From positions 4,521,234 to 4,585,233 of the forward strand of contig NC_061806.1 of assembly GCF_021462225.1 (NCBI RefSeq): a stretch of 64,000 nucleotides of DNA. Reading direction: 5' to 3'. Of this stretch, positions 1-10,165 are shown in pieces. The stretch is from Girardinichthys multiradiatus (taxonomy: Eukaryota > Chordata > Actinopteri > Cyprinodontiformes > Goodeidae). The notes below the pieces were generated by a model. The model made no database searches, was not told the origin of the DNA, and saw only the letters and a list, made by a program, of their open reading frames with translations. Both the position numbers and the translations under genes were made by a program. Every line of letters begins with the position of its first letter. The stretch's first letter is position 1.

Positions 1-484
1 AAGGAGATGCCAAAACAAGGGGTTGTACTGCTAGATGGGTTTCAATTAGAGGGTAGCAGATGGAAACTTGAGATTCTTTCAGAGTAGAAAGGCAGATGAT
101 GGCTGGATAAAGATCTGTCTTAGAAAGGTTGGTGTAGGAACCAACAAGAAGGCTCCAACGTGGGAGGAACAGAGGACATGAAGAGTTAGCTCAGGTAGTA
201 AGAAGAAAAATCTTAACTTTTAACTTTTCTCACAGAACAGGCAAAAACCCTCAAAAAGTTTTAGAAAGGGAGATACTTGGGCTTGACTCTACCAAAGAGG
301 CTGATCATCAGGAGAAGTCTGGTCATTCATCAGCAGCTCCTTAAATCGCCAGCAGCCAGATGAGGTGATTGCAGACAGATGTGCAATCTGCAGCAGGGAG
401 CCACACCCTACAGCAGAGATCCTCTGTTCAGGAAAGATCTCATACACAAACTCACACGCACACACACACCAGGATTATGACATC
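1..484. other. Intergenic left flank
   Basis: I see no coding or recognisable repeat signal. There is a short CA-rich tract near 450-470, just before the Tc1 insertion site. Confidence 0.5.
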
Positions 485-2097
485 TACAGGTCCTTCTCAA
501 AATATTAGCATATTGTGATAAAGTTCATTATTTTCCATAATGTCATGATGAAAATTTAACATTCATATATTTTAGATTCATTGCACACTAACTGAAATAT
601 TTCAGGTCTTTTATTGTCTTAATACGGATGATTTTGGCATACAGCTCATGAAAACCCAAAATTCCTATCTCACAAAATTAGCATATCATTAAAGGGTCTC
701 TAAACGAGCTATGAACCTAATCATCTGAATCAACGAGTTAACTCTAAACACCTGCAAAAGATTCCTGAGGCCTTTAAAACTCCCAGCCTGGTTCATCACT
801 CAAAACCCCAATCATGGGTAAGACTGCCGACCTGACTGCTGTCCAGAAGGCCACTATTGACACCCTCAAGCAAGAGGGTGAGACACAGAAAGAAATTTCT
901 GAACGAATAGGCTGTTCCCAGAGTGCTGTATCAAGGCACCTCAGTGGGAAGTCTGTGGGAAGGAAAAAGTGTGGCAGAAAACGCTGCACAACGAGCAGAG
1001 GTGACCGGACCCTGAGGAAGATTGTGGAGAAGGGCCGATTCCAGACCTTGGAGAACCTGTGGAAGCAGTGGACTGAGTCTGGAGTAGAAACATCCAGAGC
1101 CACCGTGCACAGGCGTGTGCAGGAAATGGGCTACAGGTGCCGCATTCCCCAGGTCAAGCCACTTTTGAACCAGAAACAGCGGCAGAAGCGCCTGACCTGG
1201 GCTACAGAGAAGCAGCACTGGACTGTTGCTCAGTGGTCCAAAGTACTTTTTCCAGATGAAAGCAAATTCTGCATGTCATTTGGAAATCAAGGTGCCAGAG
1301 TCTGGAGGAAGACTGGGGAGAAGGAAATGCCAAAATGCCAGAAGTCCAGTGTCAAGTACCCACAGTCAGTGATGGTCTGGGGTGCCGTGTCAGCTGCTGG
1401 TGTTGGTCCACTGTGTTTTATCAAGGGCAGGGTCAATGCAGCTAGCTATCAGGAGATTTTGGAGCACTTCATGCTTCCATCTGCTGAAAAGCTTTATGGA
1501 GATGAAGATTTCTTTTTTCAGCACGACCTGGCACCTGCTCACAGTGCCAAAACCACTGGTAAATGGTTTACTGACCATGGTATCACTGTGCTCAATTGGC
1601 CTGCCAACTCTCCTGACCTGAACCCCATAGAGAATCTGTGGGATATTGTGAAGAGAACGTTGAGAGACTCAAGACCCAACACTCTGGATGAGCTAAAGGC
1701 CGCTATCGAAGCATCCTGGGCCTCCTTAAGACCTCAGCAGTGCCACAGGCTGATTGCCTCCATGCCACGCTGCATTGAAGCAGTCATTTCTGCAAAAGGA
1801 TTCCCGACCAAGTATTGAGTGCATAACTGTACATGATTATTTGAAGGTTGACGTTTTTTGTATTAAAAACACTTTTCTTTTATTGGTCGGATGAAATATG
1901 CTAATTTTGTGAGATAGGAATTGTGGGTTTTCATGAGCTGTATGCCAAAATCATCCGTATTAAGACAATAAAAGACCTGAAATATTTCAGTTCGTGTGCA
2001 ATGAATCTAAAATATATGAATGTTAAATTTTTATCATGACATTATGGAAAATAATGAACTTTATCACAATATGCTAATATTTTGAGAAGGACCTGTA
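485..2097 (+). mobile_element. Tc1/mariner element, copy A (complete)
   Basis: A complete Tc1-type cut-and-paste transposon. The inverted terminal repeats are about 202 bp (485-686 and 1896-2097, counting the TA). They start CAGGTCCTTCTC on both strands and differ by only a few bases. The element is bounded by the TA dinucleotide (485-486 and 2096-2097) expected of Tc1/mariner insertion. It encodes one transposase at 814-1818. Copies B (45429-47042) and C (58223-59819) of the same family are on the opposite strand in this window. Confidence 0.95.
814..1818 (+). CDS. Tc1-type DDE transposase, 334 aa, open reading frame
   Basis: Catalyses excision and reinsertion of its own element at TA sites, acting in the nucleus. 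The N-terminal ~110 residues form the paired-like helix-turn-helix region; the motif CSQSAVSRHL is visible near residues 34-43. A basic linker (GRKKCGRKR) follows. The catalytic triad is visible as D148 (in PDES), D238 (in QHDLAPAHSA) and E273 (in NPIENLW). There are 34 residues between the last two, so it is the DD34E type. Length matches complete family members (about 340 aa) and the first ATG begins MGKTADL, as in copy C. There is no internal stop. Next to the first Asp, this copy has Pro (PDES) where copy B has Ser (SDES). Function is inferred; activity is unknown. Confidence 0.93.
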   Translation: MGKTADLTAVQKATIDTLKQEGETQKEISERIGCSQSAVSRHLSGKSVGRKKCGRKRCTTSRGDRTLRKIVEKGRFQTLENLWKQWTESGVETSRATVHRRVQEMGYRCRIPQVKPLLNQKQRQKRLTWATEKQHWTVAQWSKVLFPDESKFCMSFGNQGARVWRKTGEKEMPKCQKSSVKYPQSVMVWGAVSAAGVGPLCFIKGRVNAASYQEILEHFMLPSAEKLYGDEDFFFQHDLAPAHSAKTTGKWFTDHGITVLNWPANSPDLNPIENLWDIVKRTLRDSRPNTLDELKAAIEASWASLRPQQCHRLIASMPRCIEAVISAKGFPTKY

Positions 2098-2299
2098 GGG
2101 ATTGAGCAGTAGAGTTGAGTGTTTGGGCTGTGCCCATGAAAAAAATATCAAATCCTCTCTGCAAATGCAGCTTATTCTGCTGTTGACTCTGGTGTTTTTT
2201 AATGGATTAGATTATTGAAATTAGTAAAACAAGACATTTTGGCAATTTATCAATTTATTAAATTTAACAACAATAAAATTAAACTAAAACAGATGTAAA
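2098..2299. other. AT-rich spacer
   Basis: Nothing recognised between the Tc1 right end and the L2 relic. Confidence 0.4.
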
Positions 2300-2550
2300 A
2301 AGATAGGTTTTTAGCTTGCCTTTAAAGAAAACCACTGAGTCTGCTGATCTCAGAGTCAGAGGAAGGGAGCTCTGAAGCCACAAAAGGAAACGTTCTGTCT
2401 CCTTTAGTTTTTAATTTTGAATGGGGGACAATCAGCTGGTCCTGATCACAGGACCTCAGGGCCCTAGTAGGGGAGTAGGGATGTAATAAATCAGCGCTCT
2501 CCAAGACAGTACTAGGATCTGGTAATGCACTAGATAATGAGCCAGTGAGG

Positions 2551-2766
2551 TTACATTAGCAGTGGAGTCACATTACAAAATTTTGAAGATCTAGCCAGGA
2601 GCCTAGCACCAGCATTCTGTACAGACTGCAACCGGTCTAGGGAGGTATTGGTACGAAGTGTGTAGAGCCCATTGCAATAATCCAAACGAGACGAAACAAA
2701 ATCATGAATTAAGGTTTCCATCTCAGGACGAGCAACAATGAGGCTAAGTATGGCAATGCTTTGCAA
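2551..2766 (-). pseudogene. L2 reverse transcriptase C-terminal fragment
   Basis: A 71-codon open stretch on the minus strand, the only uninterrupted coding piece of this L2 relic. It contains the block SSRLDYCNGLY followed by LDRLQSVQNAGARLLARSSK, which is highly typical of vertebrate L2 ORF2 downstream of the RT core. It has no start codon of its own and is part of a decayed gene. The matching RT catalytic motif (YADD) is at 6370-6381 on the same strand, on the far side of the inserted LINE. Confidence 0.8.
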
Positions 2767-2911
2767 ATGGTGGAAACAGGATCAAACCAGAGATTTGACA
2801 TGAACAGATGATTCAACCACATACCCTAGAGGCCCAAGGATCTGCTTTGTCTTTCCAGTTATTTCTTCTGGTGCAGAAATTATTACAATGTTTCTTTATT
2901 TAATTGAAGAA

Positions 2912-2922
2912 AACTTTCCATC
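2912..2922. repeat. Left target-site duplication of the LINE (11 bp)
   Basis: AACTTTCCATC here is repeated exactly at 6274-6284. The two copies flank the LINE, as expected from target-primed reverse transcription. Confidence 0.9.
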
Positions 2923-5900
2923 CTTGAACCGTCACCTTAACGTGGTGGAGGGGTTTGAGTGCTCAAATGATCCTAGAGGCTATGTTGTCTGGGGCCTAAA
3001 TGCCCCTGGTAGGGTCTCCCATGGCAAACAGGTTCTAGGTGATGGGTCAGACAAAGAATGGTTCAAGAACCCCTCATGAAGAACACAATATCGAGGCACG
3101 TGACGTCGCCCGGTACGGCGGAGCCGGGGTCCCACACTGGAGCCAGGCCTGGGGTCGGGACTCGTCGGAGAGCGCCTGGTGGCCGGGTTGCTCCTTGCGG
3201 GACCCGGCGGGGCCAAGCCCGAACGAGAGACGCGAGGCCGTCCCCCAGTGGGCCCACCACCTGCAGGGGGAACCGTGAGGGACCGGTGCAAAGAGGATTG
3301 GGTGGCGGACGAAGGTGGAGACCTCAACGGCCCAATCCCCGGATGCTTGGGCTGGCTCTAGGGACGTGGAATGTCACCTCGCTGGGGGGGAAGGAGCCTG
3401 AGCTTGTGCGGGAGGTCGAGAGATATCGACTAGAAATAGTCGGGCTCGCCTCCACGCACAGCGTGGGCTCTGGAACCCATCTCCTTGAGAGGGGTTGGAC
3501 TCTCTTCTACTCTGGAGTGGCCCACGGGGAGAGGCGGCGGGCTGGTGTGGGTTTGCTTGTTGCCCCCCAGCTCAGCCGTCTCGTGTTGGGGTTTACCCCA
3601 GTGGATGAGAGGGTCGCATCCCTGCGCCTTCGGGTTGGGGAGAGGCCTCTGACTATCATTTCAGCCTACGGGCCGAGTGGTAGTGCAGAGTACCCTGCCT
3701 TCTTGGCGTCCCTGTCAGGGGTGCTGGATAGTGCCCCTCCCGGGGACTCCATTATTCTGCTGGGGGACTTCAACGCCCACGTGGGGAACGACAGTGACAC
3801 CTGGAGAGGCGTGATCGGGAGGAATGGCCTCCCCGATCTGAATCCAAGTGGTGTTTTGTTATTGGACTTCTGTGCTAGTCACGGATTGTCCATAACGAAC
3901 ACCATGTTCAAACATAAGGGGGTCCATCAGTGCACTTGGCACCAGGACACCCTAGGCAGGAGGTCGATGATCGACTTTGTTGTCGTATCATCAGACCTTT
4001 GGCCGCATGTTTTGGACACTCGGGTGAAGAGAGGGGCTGAGCTGTCCACTGATCATCACCTGGTGGTGAGTTGGATCCGCTGGAGGAGGAGAAAGCCGGA
4101 CAGACTCGGCAGGCCCAAGCGCATAGTGAGGGTCTGCTGGGAACGCCTGGCGGAGCCCTCGGCCAGGGATGTATTCAACTCCCACCTCCGGGAGAGCTTC
4201 GACCAGATCCCGGGGGATGTTGGAGACATAGAGTCCGAGTGGACCATGTTCTCTGCATCTATTGTCGATGCTGCTGCCCATAGCTGCGGCCGTAAGGTCT
4301 GCGGTGCCTGTCGTGGCGGCAATCCCAGAACCCGGTGGTGGACACCGGCAGTAAGGGATGCTGTTAAGCTGAAGAAGGAGTCCTATCGGCTGTGGTTGGC
4401 TTGTGGGACTCCTGAGGCGGCTGACGAGTACCGTGAGGCCAAGCGTGCTGCGGCCCAGGCTGTGGCAGAGGCAAAAACTCGGGCCTGGGAAGAGTTCGGT
4501 GAGGCCATGGAGAAGGACTACCGATTGGCCTCGAAGCGATTCTGGCAAACCGTCCGGCGCCTCAGGAGGGGGAAGCAGTGCTTTGCCAACACTGTTTATA
4601 GTGGGGGCGGGAGACTGCTGACCTCGACTGAGGACATTATCGGGCGGTGGAAGGAGTACTTCGAGGATCTCCTCAATCCTGCCATCACGCATTCCGTGGT
4701 GGAAACAGAGGCTGAGGACTCGGGGTTGGACTCTTTCATCACCCAGGCTGAAGTCACCGAGGTGGTTAAAAAGCTCCGCGGTGGCAAGGCTTCGGGGGTG
4801 GATGAGATCCGCCCTGAGTACCTCAAGTGTCTGGATGTTGTAGGGCTGTCATGGTTGACACGCCTCTTCAACATTGCGTGGCGGTCGGGGACAGTGCCTC
4901 TGGACTGGCAGACTGGGGTGGTGGTCCCCCTTTATAAGAAGGGGGACCGGAGGGTGTGTTCCAACTACAGGGGGATCACACTCCTCAGCCTCCCTGGTAA
5001 GGCCTACGCCAGGGTATTGGAGAGGAGAGTCCGACCAATAGTCGAACCTCGGCTTCAGGAGGAACAGTGTGGTTTTCGTCCCAGCCGTGGAACACTGGAC
5101 CAGCTCTATACCCTCTACAGGGTGCTCGAGGGTTCATGGGAGTTTGCCCAACCGGTTCACATGTGTTTTGTGGACCTGGAGAAGGCATTCGACTGTGTCC
5201 CTCGTGATGCCCTGTGGGGGGTGCTCCAGGAGTATGGAATCGGGGGCCCTTTATTAGGGGCCATCCGGTCCCTGTACGAACGGAGCAGGAGTTTGGTCCG
5301 CATTGCCGGCACTAAGTCGGACCTGTTCCCAGTGCATGTTGGACTCCGGCAGGGCTGCCCTTTGTCGCCGGTCCTGTTCATAACTTTTATGGACAGGATT
5401 TCTGGACGCAGCCAAGGGCCGGAGGGGGTCTGGTTGAGGGACCAGTGGATTTCGTCTCTTCTTTTTGCAGATGACGTGGTCCTGCTGGCCCCCTCTAGCC
5501 AAGACCTACAGCATGCGCTGTGGCGGTTCGCAGCCGAGTGTGAAGCGGCTGGGATGAGGATCAGCTCCTCCAAGTCCGAGGCCATGGTACTCGACCGGAA
5601 AAGGGTGGCTTGTCCTCTTCAGGTTGGAGGGGAGTTCCTGCCTCAAGTGGAGGAGTTTAAGTATCTTGGGGTCTTGTTCACGAGTGAGGGAAGAATGGAG
5701 CGGGAGATCGACAGACGGATCGGTGCAGCTGCCACAGTAATGGGGGCGCAGTGCCGGTCCATTGTGGTGAAGAGAGAGCTGAGCCGAAAAGCAAAGCTCT
5801 CAATTTACTGGTCGGTCTACGTTCCTACCCTCACCTATGGCCATGAACTTTGGGTCATGACCGAAAGAACGAGATCACGGATACAAGCGGCTGAAATGAG

Positions 5901-6273
5901 CTTCCTCCGTAGGGTGGCCGGGCACTCCCTTAGAGATAGGGTGAGGAGCTCGGCCATCCGGGAGGAGCTCGGAGTAGAGCCGCTGCTCCTCCACATTGAG
6001 AGGAGCCAGTTGAGGTGGCTCGGGCATCTATACCGGATGCCTCCTGGACACCTTCCTCGGGAGGTGTTCCAGGCACGTCCCACCGGGAGGAGGCCCAGGG
6101 GACGGCCCAGGACACGCTGGAGGGACTATGTCTCTCGGCTGGCCTGGGAACGCCTTGGGCTCCCCCTGGAGGAGCTGGAGGAGGTGTCTGGAGAGAGGGA
6201 CGTCTGGGCGTCTCTGCTGAGTCTGCTGCCCCCGCGACCCGGTCCTGGATAAGCGGAAGACGACGAACGAACG
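2923..6273 (+). mobile_element. Full-length APE-type LINE (RTE-like), 3.35 kb
   Basis: A complete non-LTR retrotransposon. It starts CTTGAACCGTCACC directly after the left TSD. Its single large ORF carries an apurinic endonuclease domain and a reverse transcriptase. It ends GGATAAGCGGAAGA followed by a short tandem tail (GACGAACGAAC), directly before the right TSD. A short-repeat tail rather than poly(A) and a compact single ORF resemble RTE/L2-type elements; I cannot fix the clade from sequence alone. A truncated relative lies at 53713-54207 and older relatives near 60.05 and 63.6 kb. Confidence 0.92.
3058..6252 (+). CDS. LINE ORF: apurinic endonuclease plus reverse transcriptase, 1064 aa
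   Basis: Nicks target DNA and copies the element RNA at the nick. From about residue 96 the endonuclease/exonuclease/phosphatase fold is readable: GTWNVTSL near 102, [10 protein letters not shown] near 236, and STDHHLVVS near 330 with the catalytic Asp-His. The RT domain spans roughly 560-880: [29 protein letters not shown] [10 protein letters not shown], and the catalytic FADD at 803-806. The C-terminus is Arg/Pro-rich ([15 protein letters not shown]), as in related fish elements. The first 95 residues are low-complexity Arg/Gly/Pro, so translation may begin at the internal ATG at 3343 instead. No internal stop or frameshift is seen. The block where the endonuclease Glu is expected reads GLASTHS, without Glu. 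Confidence 0.9.
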   Translation: MVQEPLMKNTISRHVTSPGTAEPGSHTGARPGVGTRRRAPGGRVAPCGTRRGQARTRDARPSPSGPTTCRGNREGPVQRGLGGGRRWRPQRPNPRMLGLALGTWNVTSLGGKEPELVREVERYRLEIVGLASTHSVGSGTHLLERGWTLFYSGVAHGERRRAGVGLLVAPQLSRLVLGFTPVDERVASLRLRVGERPLTIISAYGPSGSAEYPAFLASLSGVLDSAPPGDSIILLGDFNAHVGNDSDTWRGVIGRNGLPDLNPSGVLLLDFCASHGLSITNTMFKHKGVHQCTWHQDTLGRRSMIDFVVVSSDLWPHVLDTRVKRGAELSTDHHLVVSWIRWRRRKPDRLGRPKRIVRVCWERLAEPSARDVFNSHLRESFDQIPGDVGDIESEWTMFSASIVDAAAHSCGRKVCGACRGGNPRTRWWTPAVRDAVKLKKESYRLWLACGTPEAADEYREAKRAAAQAVAEAKTRAWEEFGEAMEKDYRLASKRFWQTVRRLRRGKQCFANTVYSGGGRLLTSTEDIIGRWKEYFEDLLNPAITHSVVETEAEDSGLDSFITQAEVTEVVKKLRGGKASGVDEIRPEYLKCLDVVGLSWLTRLFNIAWRSGTVPLDWQTGVVVPLYKKGDRRVCSNYRGITLLSLPGKAYARVLERRVRPIVEPRLQEEQCGFRPSRGTLDQLYTLYRVLEGSWEFAQPVHMCFVDLEKAFDCVPRDALWGVLQEYGIGGPLLGAIRSLYERSRSLVRIAGTKSDLFPVHVGLRQGCPLSPVLFITFMDRISGRSQGPEGVWLRDQWISSLLFADDVVLLAPSSQDLQHALWRFAAECEAAGMRISSSKSEAMVLDRKRVACPLQVGGEFLPQVEEFKYLGVLFTSEGRMEREIDRRIGAAATVMGAQCRSIVVKRELSRKAKLSIYWSVYVPTLTYGHELWVMTERTRSRIQAAEMSFLRRVAGHSLRDRVRSSAIREELGVEPLLLHIERSQLRWLGHLYRMPPGHLPREVFQARPTGRRPRGRPRTRWRDYVSRLAWERLGLPLEELEEVSGERDVWASLLSLLPPRPGPG

Positions 6274-6284
6274 AACTTTCCATC
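6274..6284. repeat. Right target-site duplication of the LINE
   Basis: Exact copy of the 11-mer AACTTTCCATC at 2912-2922. Confidence 0.9.
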
Positions 6285-6870
6285 ATCCAGCTTTTAATTG
6301 GCTCCAGGCTTTTTAATACAATGGGCAGTTCGCAATATCATTTGCAAGAAAATAAATATACAACTGGATATCATCTGCATAGCAGTAATAGGAAATATCC
6401 TTCAAAGCTGAAGAATGGGACAAAGAGGAAGCAGATAAAGCGATCACAACAGTGGCCTTAAAACATAGCCCAGTGGAACACCAAATTGAACAGCAAAGAA
6501 ATGGGATCTATAAATAGATGTAGCCAAAACGGTTGATCTATAAGACAAATACAAAGACAACCAATTTAAAGCGGAACTTGAAATACCAGTCCAAGAGCTC
6601 AGCCTGTTTAGCAGGGTTGGATGGTCAACATTTTAAAAGCTGAAGTCAGGTCTAACATAAGCAGTACAGAACATTCACCTGCATCAAAATACCATTAGAG
6701 ACTATAAGTCAAGTCAAGTTTGTTTATATAAGAAGAGCTGTTTCAGTTGGGTGGGATTTATAAAAACCTTACTGAAAATGGTCCATAAAGTTGTACTAAT
6801 CAAGAACATCCGTTAACACCCTGACCACAACCTTCTTTAAAATCTTAGCCAGAAAAGGAAGAGTCTGTCC
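6274..6870 (-). pseudogene. L2 reverse transcriptase relic, RT core (antisense)
   Basis: Read on the minus strand, this shows decayed L2 RT blocks: LPFLAKILKKVV (near 6860-6820), a segment ending in a degraded PQGSVL-type motif, and CYADDIQLY with the catalytic YADD at 6370-6381. It ends in KAWSQLKAG at the LINE insertion point. Numerous stops and frame changes are present. It is continuous with 2300-2922 once the LINE is removed. Confidence 0.75.
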
Positions 6871-8377
6871 CTTTCCCACTGGCTCGACTCCACTCGGCGC
6901 TCTTTGCAAGCGTTCCATTACTCTTTTTTCCATTTAAGTCTAAATACAGACATTGATTTGTGGTTCAACTTTGTACTCTATACAAATGCTACTAATGAGC
7001 ATCGTTTTTAGGATATAGCTAGTTTTTGTCTTTTTCTTTCTTTTTTTATACTGTATTTAAAGATGCATTATTTAGATATGAGGAGTAGAAAATAGTTGTG
7101 TTCAATACATTTCTCTATTTTAAAAAATTTTCAAATTCAAAAGCTATTTGTGGGCGCTAAATGTGCACAAATCAGAGTTCTTCTCATTCTGAAAGCAGCT
7201 GTCCAGCTGCACAGTTTCCAAAACTAGAAGGAAGAATCCTACGTAAAAGCAAGCAACAATTCAACAAGGAAAATTAGAAAGAGAAGTTTTGAAAGGAGTA
7301 AATCAGAATTAATGTAATAGCTACTATAAAGAGCTTGGTCGTACCATTCTAAAATTTTTTATTTTATTACTCTTATATTTTACACCATTATGAACCCAAA
7401 AATGTGCCATAATTGTACCAGTGGCAGTAGTCAAATTCACTATTTTCCCTACCATCTTCCTTTCTATTAAAAACCTCAATGAAATTCATTATTGACAGGC
7501 ATGGTGTGAATTTTGAAATGGGTTGCTATTATCAGTAATTACTTAACTGTTATTTAATTAGCATGAGCAGATAAAAAAAAAATACTCTCTGTGTGTTTGT
7601 TTATTAATCTGTTTTTTACTGCAAAAGGAGACAGAAGGGATATAGAACACATTCTGCTGAGCAGAATTCCAGATTCCATAAAATAAAAATAGAAATAATC
7701 CCAAAGCAGTTTCTAATAAAGTAGCTTTTATAAATATCAAGCACAGCTTTAAAGCGTTAGTTGTAATTGTGAAAGTAAATCTGTTGGGCATTTTCTTGGC
7801 ACTCAGACAACAAATTCACAGTGCCACTCTGCCAGACAGGACACAGTTAATAAAAAAAAAGTTTAAAAAAAGCTCCCTCAACAGGTTTTACCTTTACTTT
7901 TCACCTTTCATGTAACTTTATCGTGTTATTGTGGCAGTGGTCTCCAAACTTGTTTCTTTGGGCCTCCTGCCCTGCATGTTTTTGACCAGTCCCTGCTCCA
8001 GGTCCACCTGAGTCAAACGATTGAATTACCTCTTCAGCAGGCCATCATGTTCAGCAGAACCCTGTTAAAGACCAGTTTATTTAAATCAGTTGTGGTGCAA
8101 CAGAGAAACATGCCAGACACTGTTGAAATACAACAGTGTTCAGGCCCAGTTAAACATAAAATGAATACACTATATTACCAAAAGTATTTGTCTGTCTACT
8201 TCTACATGTACATGAACTTTGATGACATCCTATTCTTAATCTATAAGGTCGAGTTTGTTGACGGATCCACCGTTGTCAGCATTAGCAACTTTGTCTGTTC
8301 TGTAAACATCTTCCTCAAGGTTTAGGAGTTTGTTCATAGATAGGAAAACCAGAGCTACAACCTTCACTCTAAATCAT
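6871..8377. other. AT-rich intergenic sequence
   Basis: No gene or clear repeat is recognised. ORFs here are short and lack family motifs. Homopolymer A/T runs are frequent. Confidence 0.5.
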
Positions 8378-8382
8378 CCCAA
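8378..8382. repeat. 5-bp target-site duplication of the LTR element
   Basis: CCCAA immediately before the TG of the left LTR is repeated at 17025-17029, immediately after the CA of the right LTR. Confidence 0.75.
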
Positions 8383-8793
8383 TGTTACGGTTTACTTGAT
8401 ATTGGACCCCAGTATGCAGACGAGCAGGCAGCGTGATGGTAAGTGAAAAAAGGTTTAATTATGAAAACTCACACTCACCAGGAGGCAGGAACAAAACAAA
8501 TGGACAGGCATGGCATGATCAAAAAGACAAGACTTGGTTTGCGAACAAGACATGAGCATGAGAAATGTTTCCCCGAAGAACAACTGAACAGGAGTGTATA
8601 TTCAATTCAATTCAAAAATACTTTATTAATCCCAAAGGGAAATTAAATGTTGTTGTAGCTCATATTATGAGGGTTTCCTCAAAGAGCCGTTGTAGATACT
8701 GATGGCTGTGGAAAGTAAACCAGGTGGAGCTAGGAGACAAATTAGTTTGGGCAGGTGAACCGAATAAACTTAATTGACAGACAGAACAAAACG
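8383..8793 (-). repeat. Left LTR (3' LTR of a minus-strand element), truncated and interrupted
   Basis: Direct-repeat partner of 16456-17024. It begins TGTTACGG and follows the right copy closely through ...CAGAACAAAACG, then diverges, so about 250 bp of the inner LTR are missing. It also carries an insertion of roughly 108 bp (about 8603-8710) containing the common fish repeat core TTTATTAATCCCAAAGGG. Confidence 0.75.
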
Positions 8794-8818
8794 GAAACAA
8801 AAAACAACCCACACAGGG

Positions 8819-9732
8819 TCAGAAACAAGAACAGAGTTCAGGCAGGCGACCAGGAGGTCGTCCCCAGCAGGCACAGAGTTCAGGCGGGCGACCATGAGGT
8901 CGTCCCCAGCAGGCACAGAGTTCAGGCGGGCGACCAGACCTGCACCAAAGACGTGGAGGCCGACAGAAGCGTAGAAACCGTGGCGGCCTGCGACGGGAAA
9001 CTGCAGGTAGATCAGGAGGCCATCTGAGCAGAGTAGAGGACCTCCCAGACACTCTGTGGAACTCCGGAGGCGTGGAGCCTGGCGAACCCTCAGAGGCTGA
9101 AACAGAGCCTGGCGAACCCTCAGAGGCTGAGGCGTCGCCGAGACCCTCAGTGGCATGAGCAGAGGCTGAGGTGTCGGCCGGACCCTCAGTGGCGTGAGCA
9201 GAGGCTGACTTAGGGTCAGGCATCATGTCAGGCTGTGATGTGTCAGGCTGTGGTGTGTCAGGCTGTGGTGTGTCTGGCCTGGAGTCAGGCTGCTCTACAG
9301 CAGCGCTCTGGAGACCTGACGTGGGCTGCTCTCCAGCATCGCTTTGGAGACCTGACGTGGGCTGCTCTGCAGCAGCGCTCTGGAGAGCAGCGCTCTGGAG
9401 ACCTGACGTGGGCTGCTCTGCAGCAGCGCTCTGGAGAGCAGCGCTCTGGAGACCTGACGTGGGCTGCTCTGCAGCAGCGCTCTGGAGACCTGACGTGGGC
9501 TGCTCTGCAGCAGCACTCTGGAGTCCTGGCGTGGACAAAGGTGGGCAGCAGTAAACCAGCCTTACTGCAGTCTCATAGTCTCTCTCCACCTGCCTGATTC
9601 TCTCCATCAACTCCGGAGAGGAATACATGAGGCTGGTCTTCCTTAAGCTCTTTATATGGCGAGCAAAAAACCTTAAACGCAGCTCCAGCTCGTCAGGTAT
9701 TGCCTCAGAACACCGAGCTGGAGCGAGCGAAG
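8819..9732 (-). CDS. Unknown repeat-rich ORF, 3' portion
   Basis: The minus-strand frame is open from the ERV junction (9732) to a stop at 8819. It includes LELRLRFFARHIKSL and MERIRQVERDYETAVR, a charged helical segment, then tandem copies of a 12-residue unit (GLQSAAAEQPTS, some with a 5-residue addition). Pro/Asp-rich (PDTPQPDT) and Ser/Ala-rich repeats follow, then a Pro/Arg/Cys-rich end with two copies of RPPELCACWGRP. No catalytic motif is seen. The first ATG in this piece is at 9628, but the frame continues upstream into the segment beyond the ERV. Function unknown. It may be a gag-like or host-derived sequence captured by the element. Confidence 0.55.
9291..9523 (+). repeat. In-frame minisatellite, 36-bp unit
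   Basis: Tandem copies of a 36-bp unit containing CTGGAGACCTGACGTGGGCT. Some units are lengthened by a 15-bp piece (CTGGAGAGCAGCGCT). All unit lengths are multiples of three, so the minus-strand ORF stays open and reads a 12- or 17-residue repeat. Confidence 0.85.
9729..9732. repeat. ERV target-site duplication (4 bp)
   Basis: GAAG before the 5' LTR recurs at 16060-16063 after the 3' LTR. Confidence 0.8.
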
Positions 9733-10145
9733 TGTAGAATATAAACTATCTATGTGTGTAACCTGTTTGCAGATATAGGGGAAAACAAGCTTGCTAGAAG
9801 AGAATAACCAGAAACACTCCTTATTTGGACATAAGGAACTGTTATATTGTTGCTGGGAGACACCCACAGACAGAATGATTGTGTATGTGTACTGCATAGC
9901 AGCGAGGGGTATATAAAGGTATTGTGGCGCACCTCCAAAGGAGACAACACACAGAAGTTTCCAGGTACCCGTGTAAGTGTAATGTCTCCTCTCTGAATTC
10001 AGATTGGTTTTAATAAACTTGTGGAAACGTACAACTGATCTCTGACTGAGGATTGTCCTTTGGGTGCCAAATAAAAAGAGTCGGGGAGAGGTGAGGAGTA
10101 ATGTAAGAGTTAACGGACGGCCAGTAAAGTTTTCCTACCTCAACA
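9733..10145 (+). repeat. ERV 5' LTR
   Basis: 413 bp, TG...CA ends. It contains a TATA box (TATATAAAGG, 9910-9919) and a polyadenylation signal (AATAAA, 10012-10017). It carries one copy of the 29-bp unit that is repeated nine times in the 3' LTR. Outside that array it differs from the 3' LTR at roughly a dozen positions by eye. Confidence 0.92.
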
Positions 10146-10147
10146 GT

Positions 10148-10165
10148 TGGTGCCGTGACCCGGAT
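10148..10165 (+). promoter_or_regulatory. Primer binding site, tRNA-His-like
   Basis: TGGTGCCGTGACCCGGAT lies two bases after the LTR CA. It differs at one position from the tRNA-His primer site known from HERV-H-type retroviruses (C for T). Confidence 0.7.

Larger units (their letters stand above)
2300..2922 (-). mobile_element. L2-type LINE relic, 3' part (antisense)
   Basis: The 3' part of an old L2-like LINE on the minus strand. Reading 2766-2551 gives the characteristic C-terminal region of L2 reverse transcriptases, including SSRLDYCN and LDRLQSVQNAGARLL. The upstream RT part lies at 6274-6870, separated by the younger LINE at 2923-6273. The left boundary is approximate. Confidence 0.75.

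Noticed and set aside
2888..3079. Short ORF at the LINE 5' end
   Set aside because: It crosses the target duplication and the LINE leader, so it cannot be a conserved gene.
3039..5585. Many long ORFs on both strands within the LINE (for example 3991-4692 minus)
   Set aside because: They are shadows of the high-GC LINE coding frame and show none of its domain motifs.
9225..9597. Plus-strand ORFs across the minisatellite
   Set aside because: Antisense readings of the 36-bp repeat. The minus frame is the one that continues into non-repetitive sequence on both sides.
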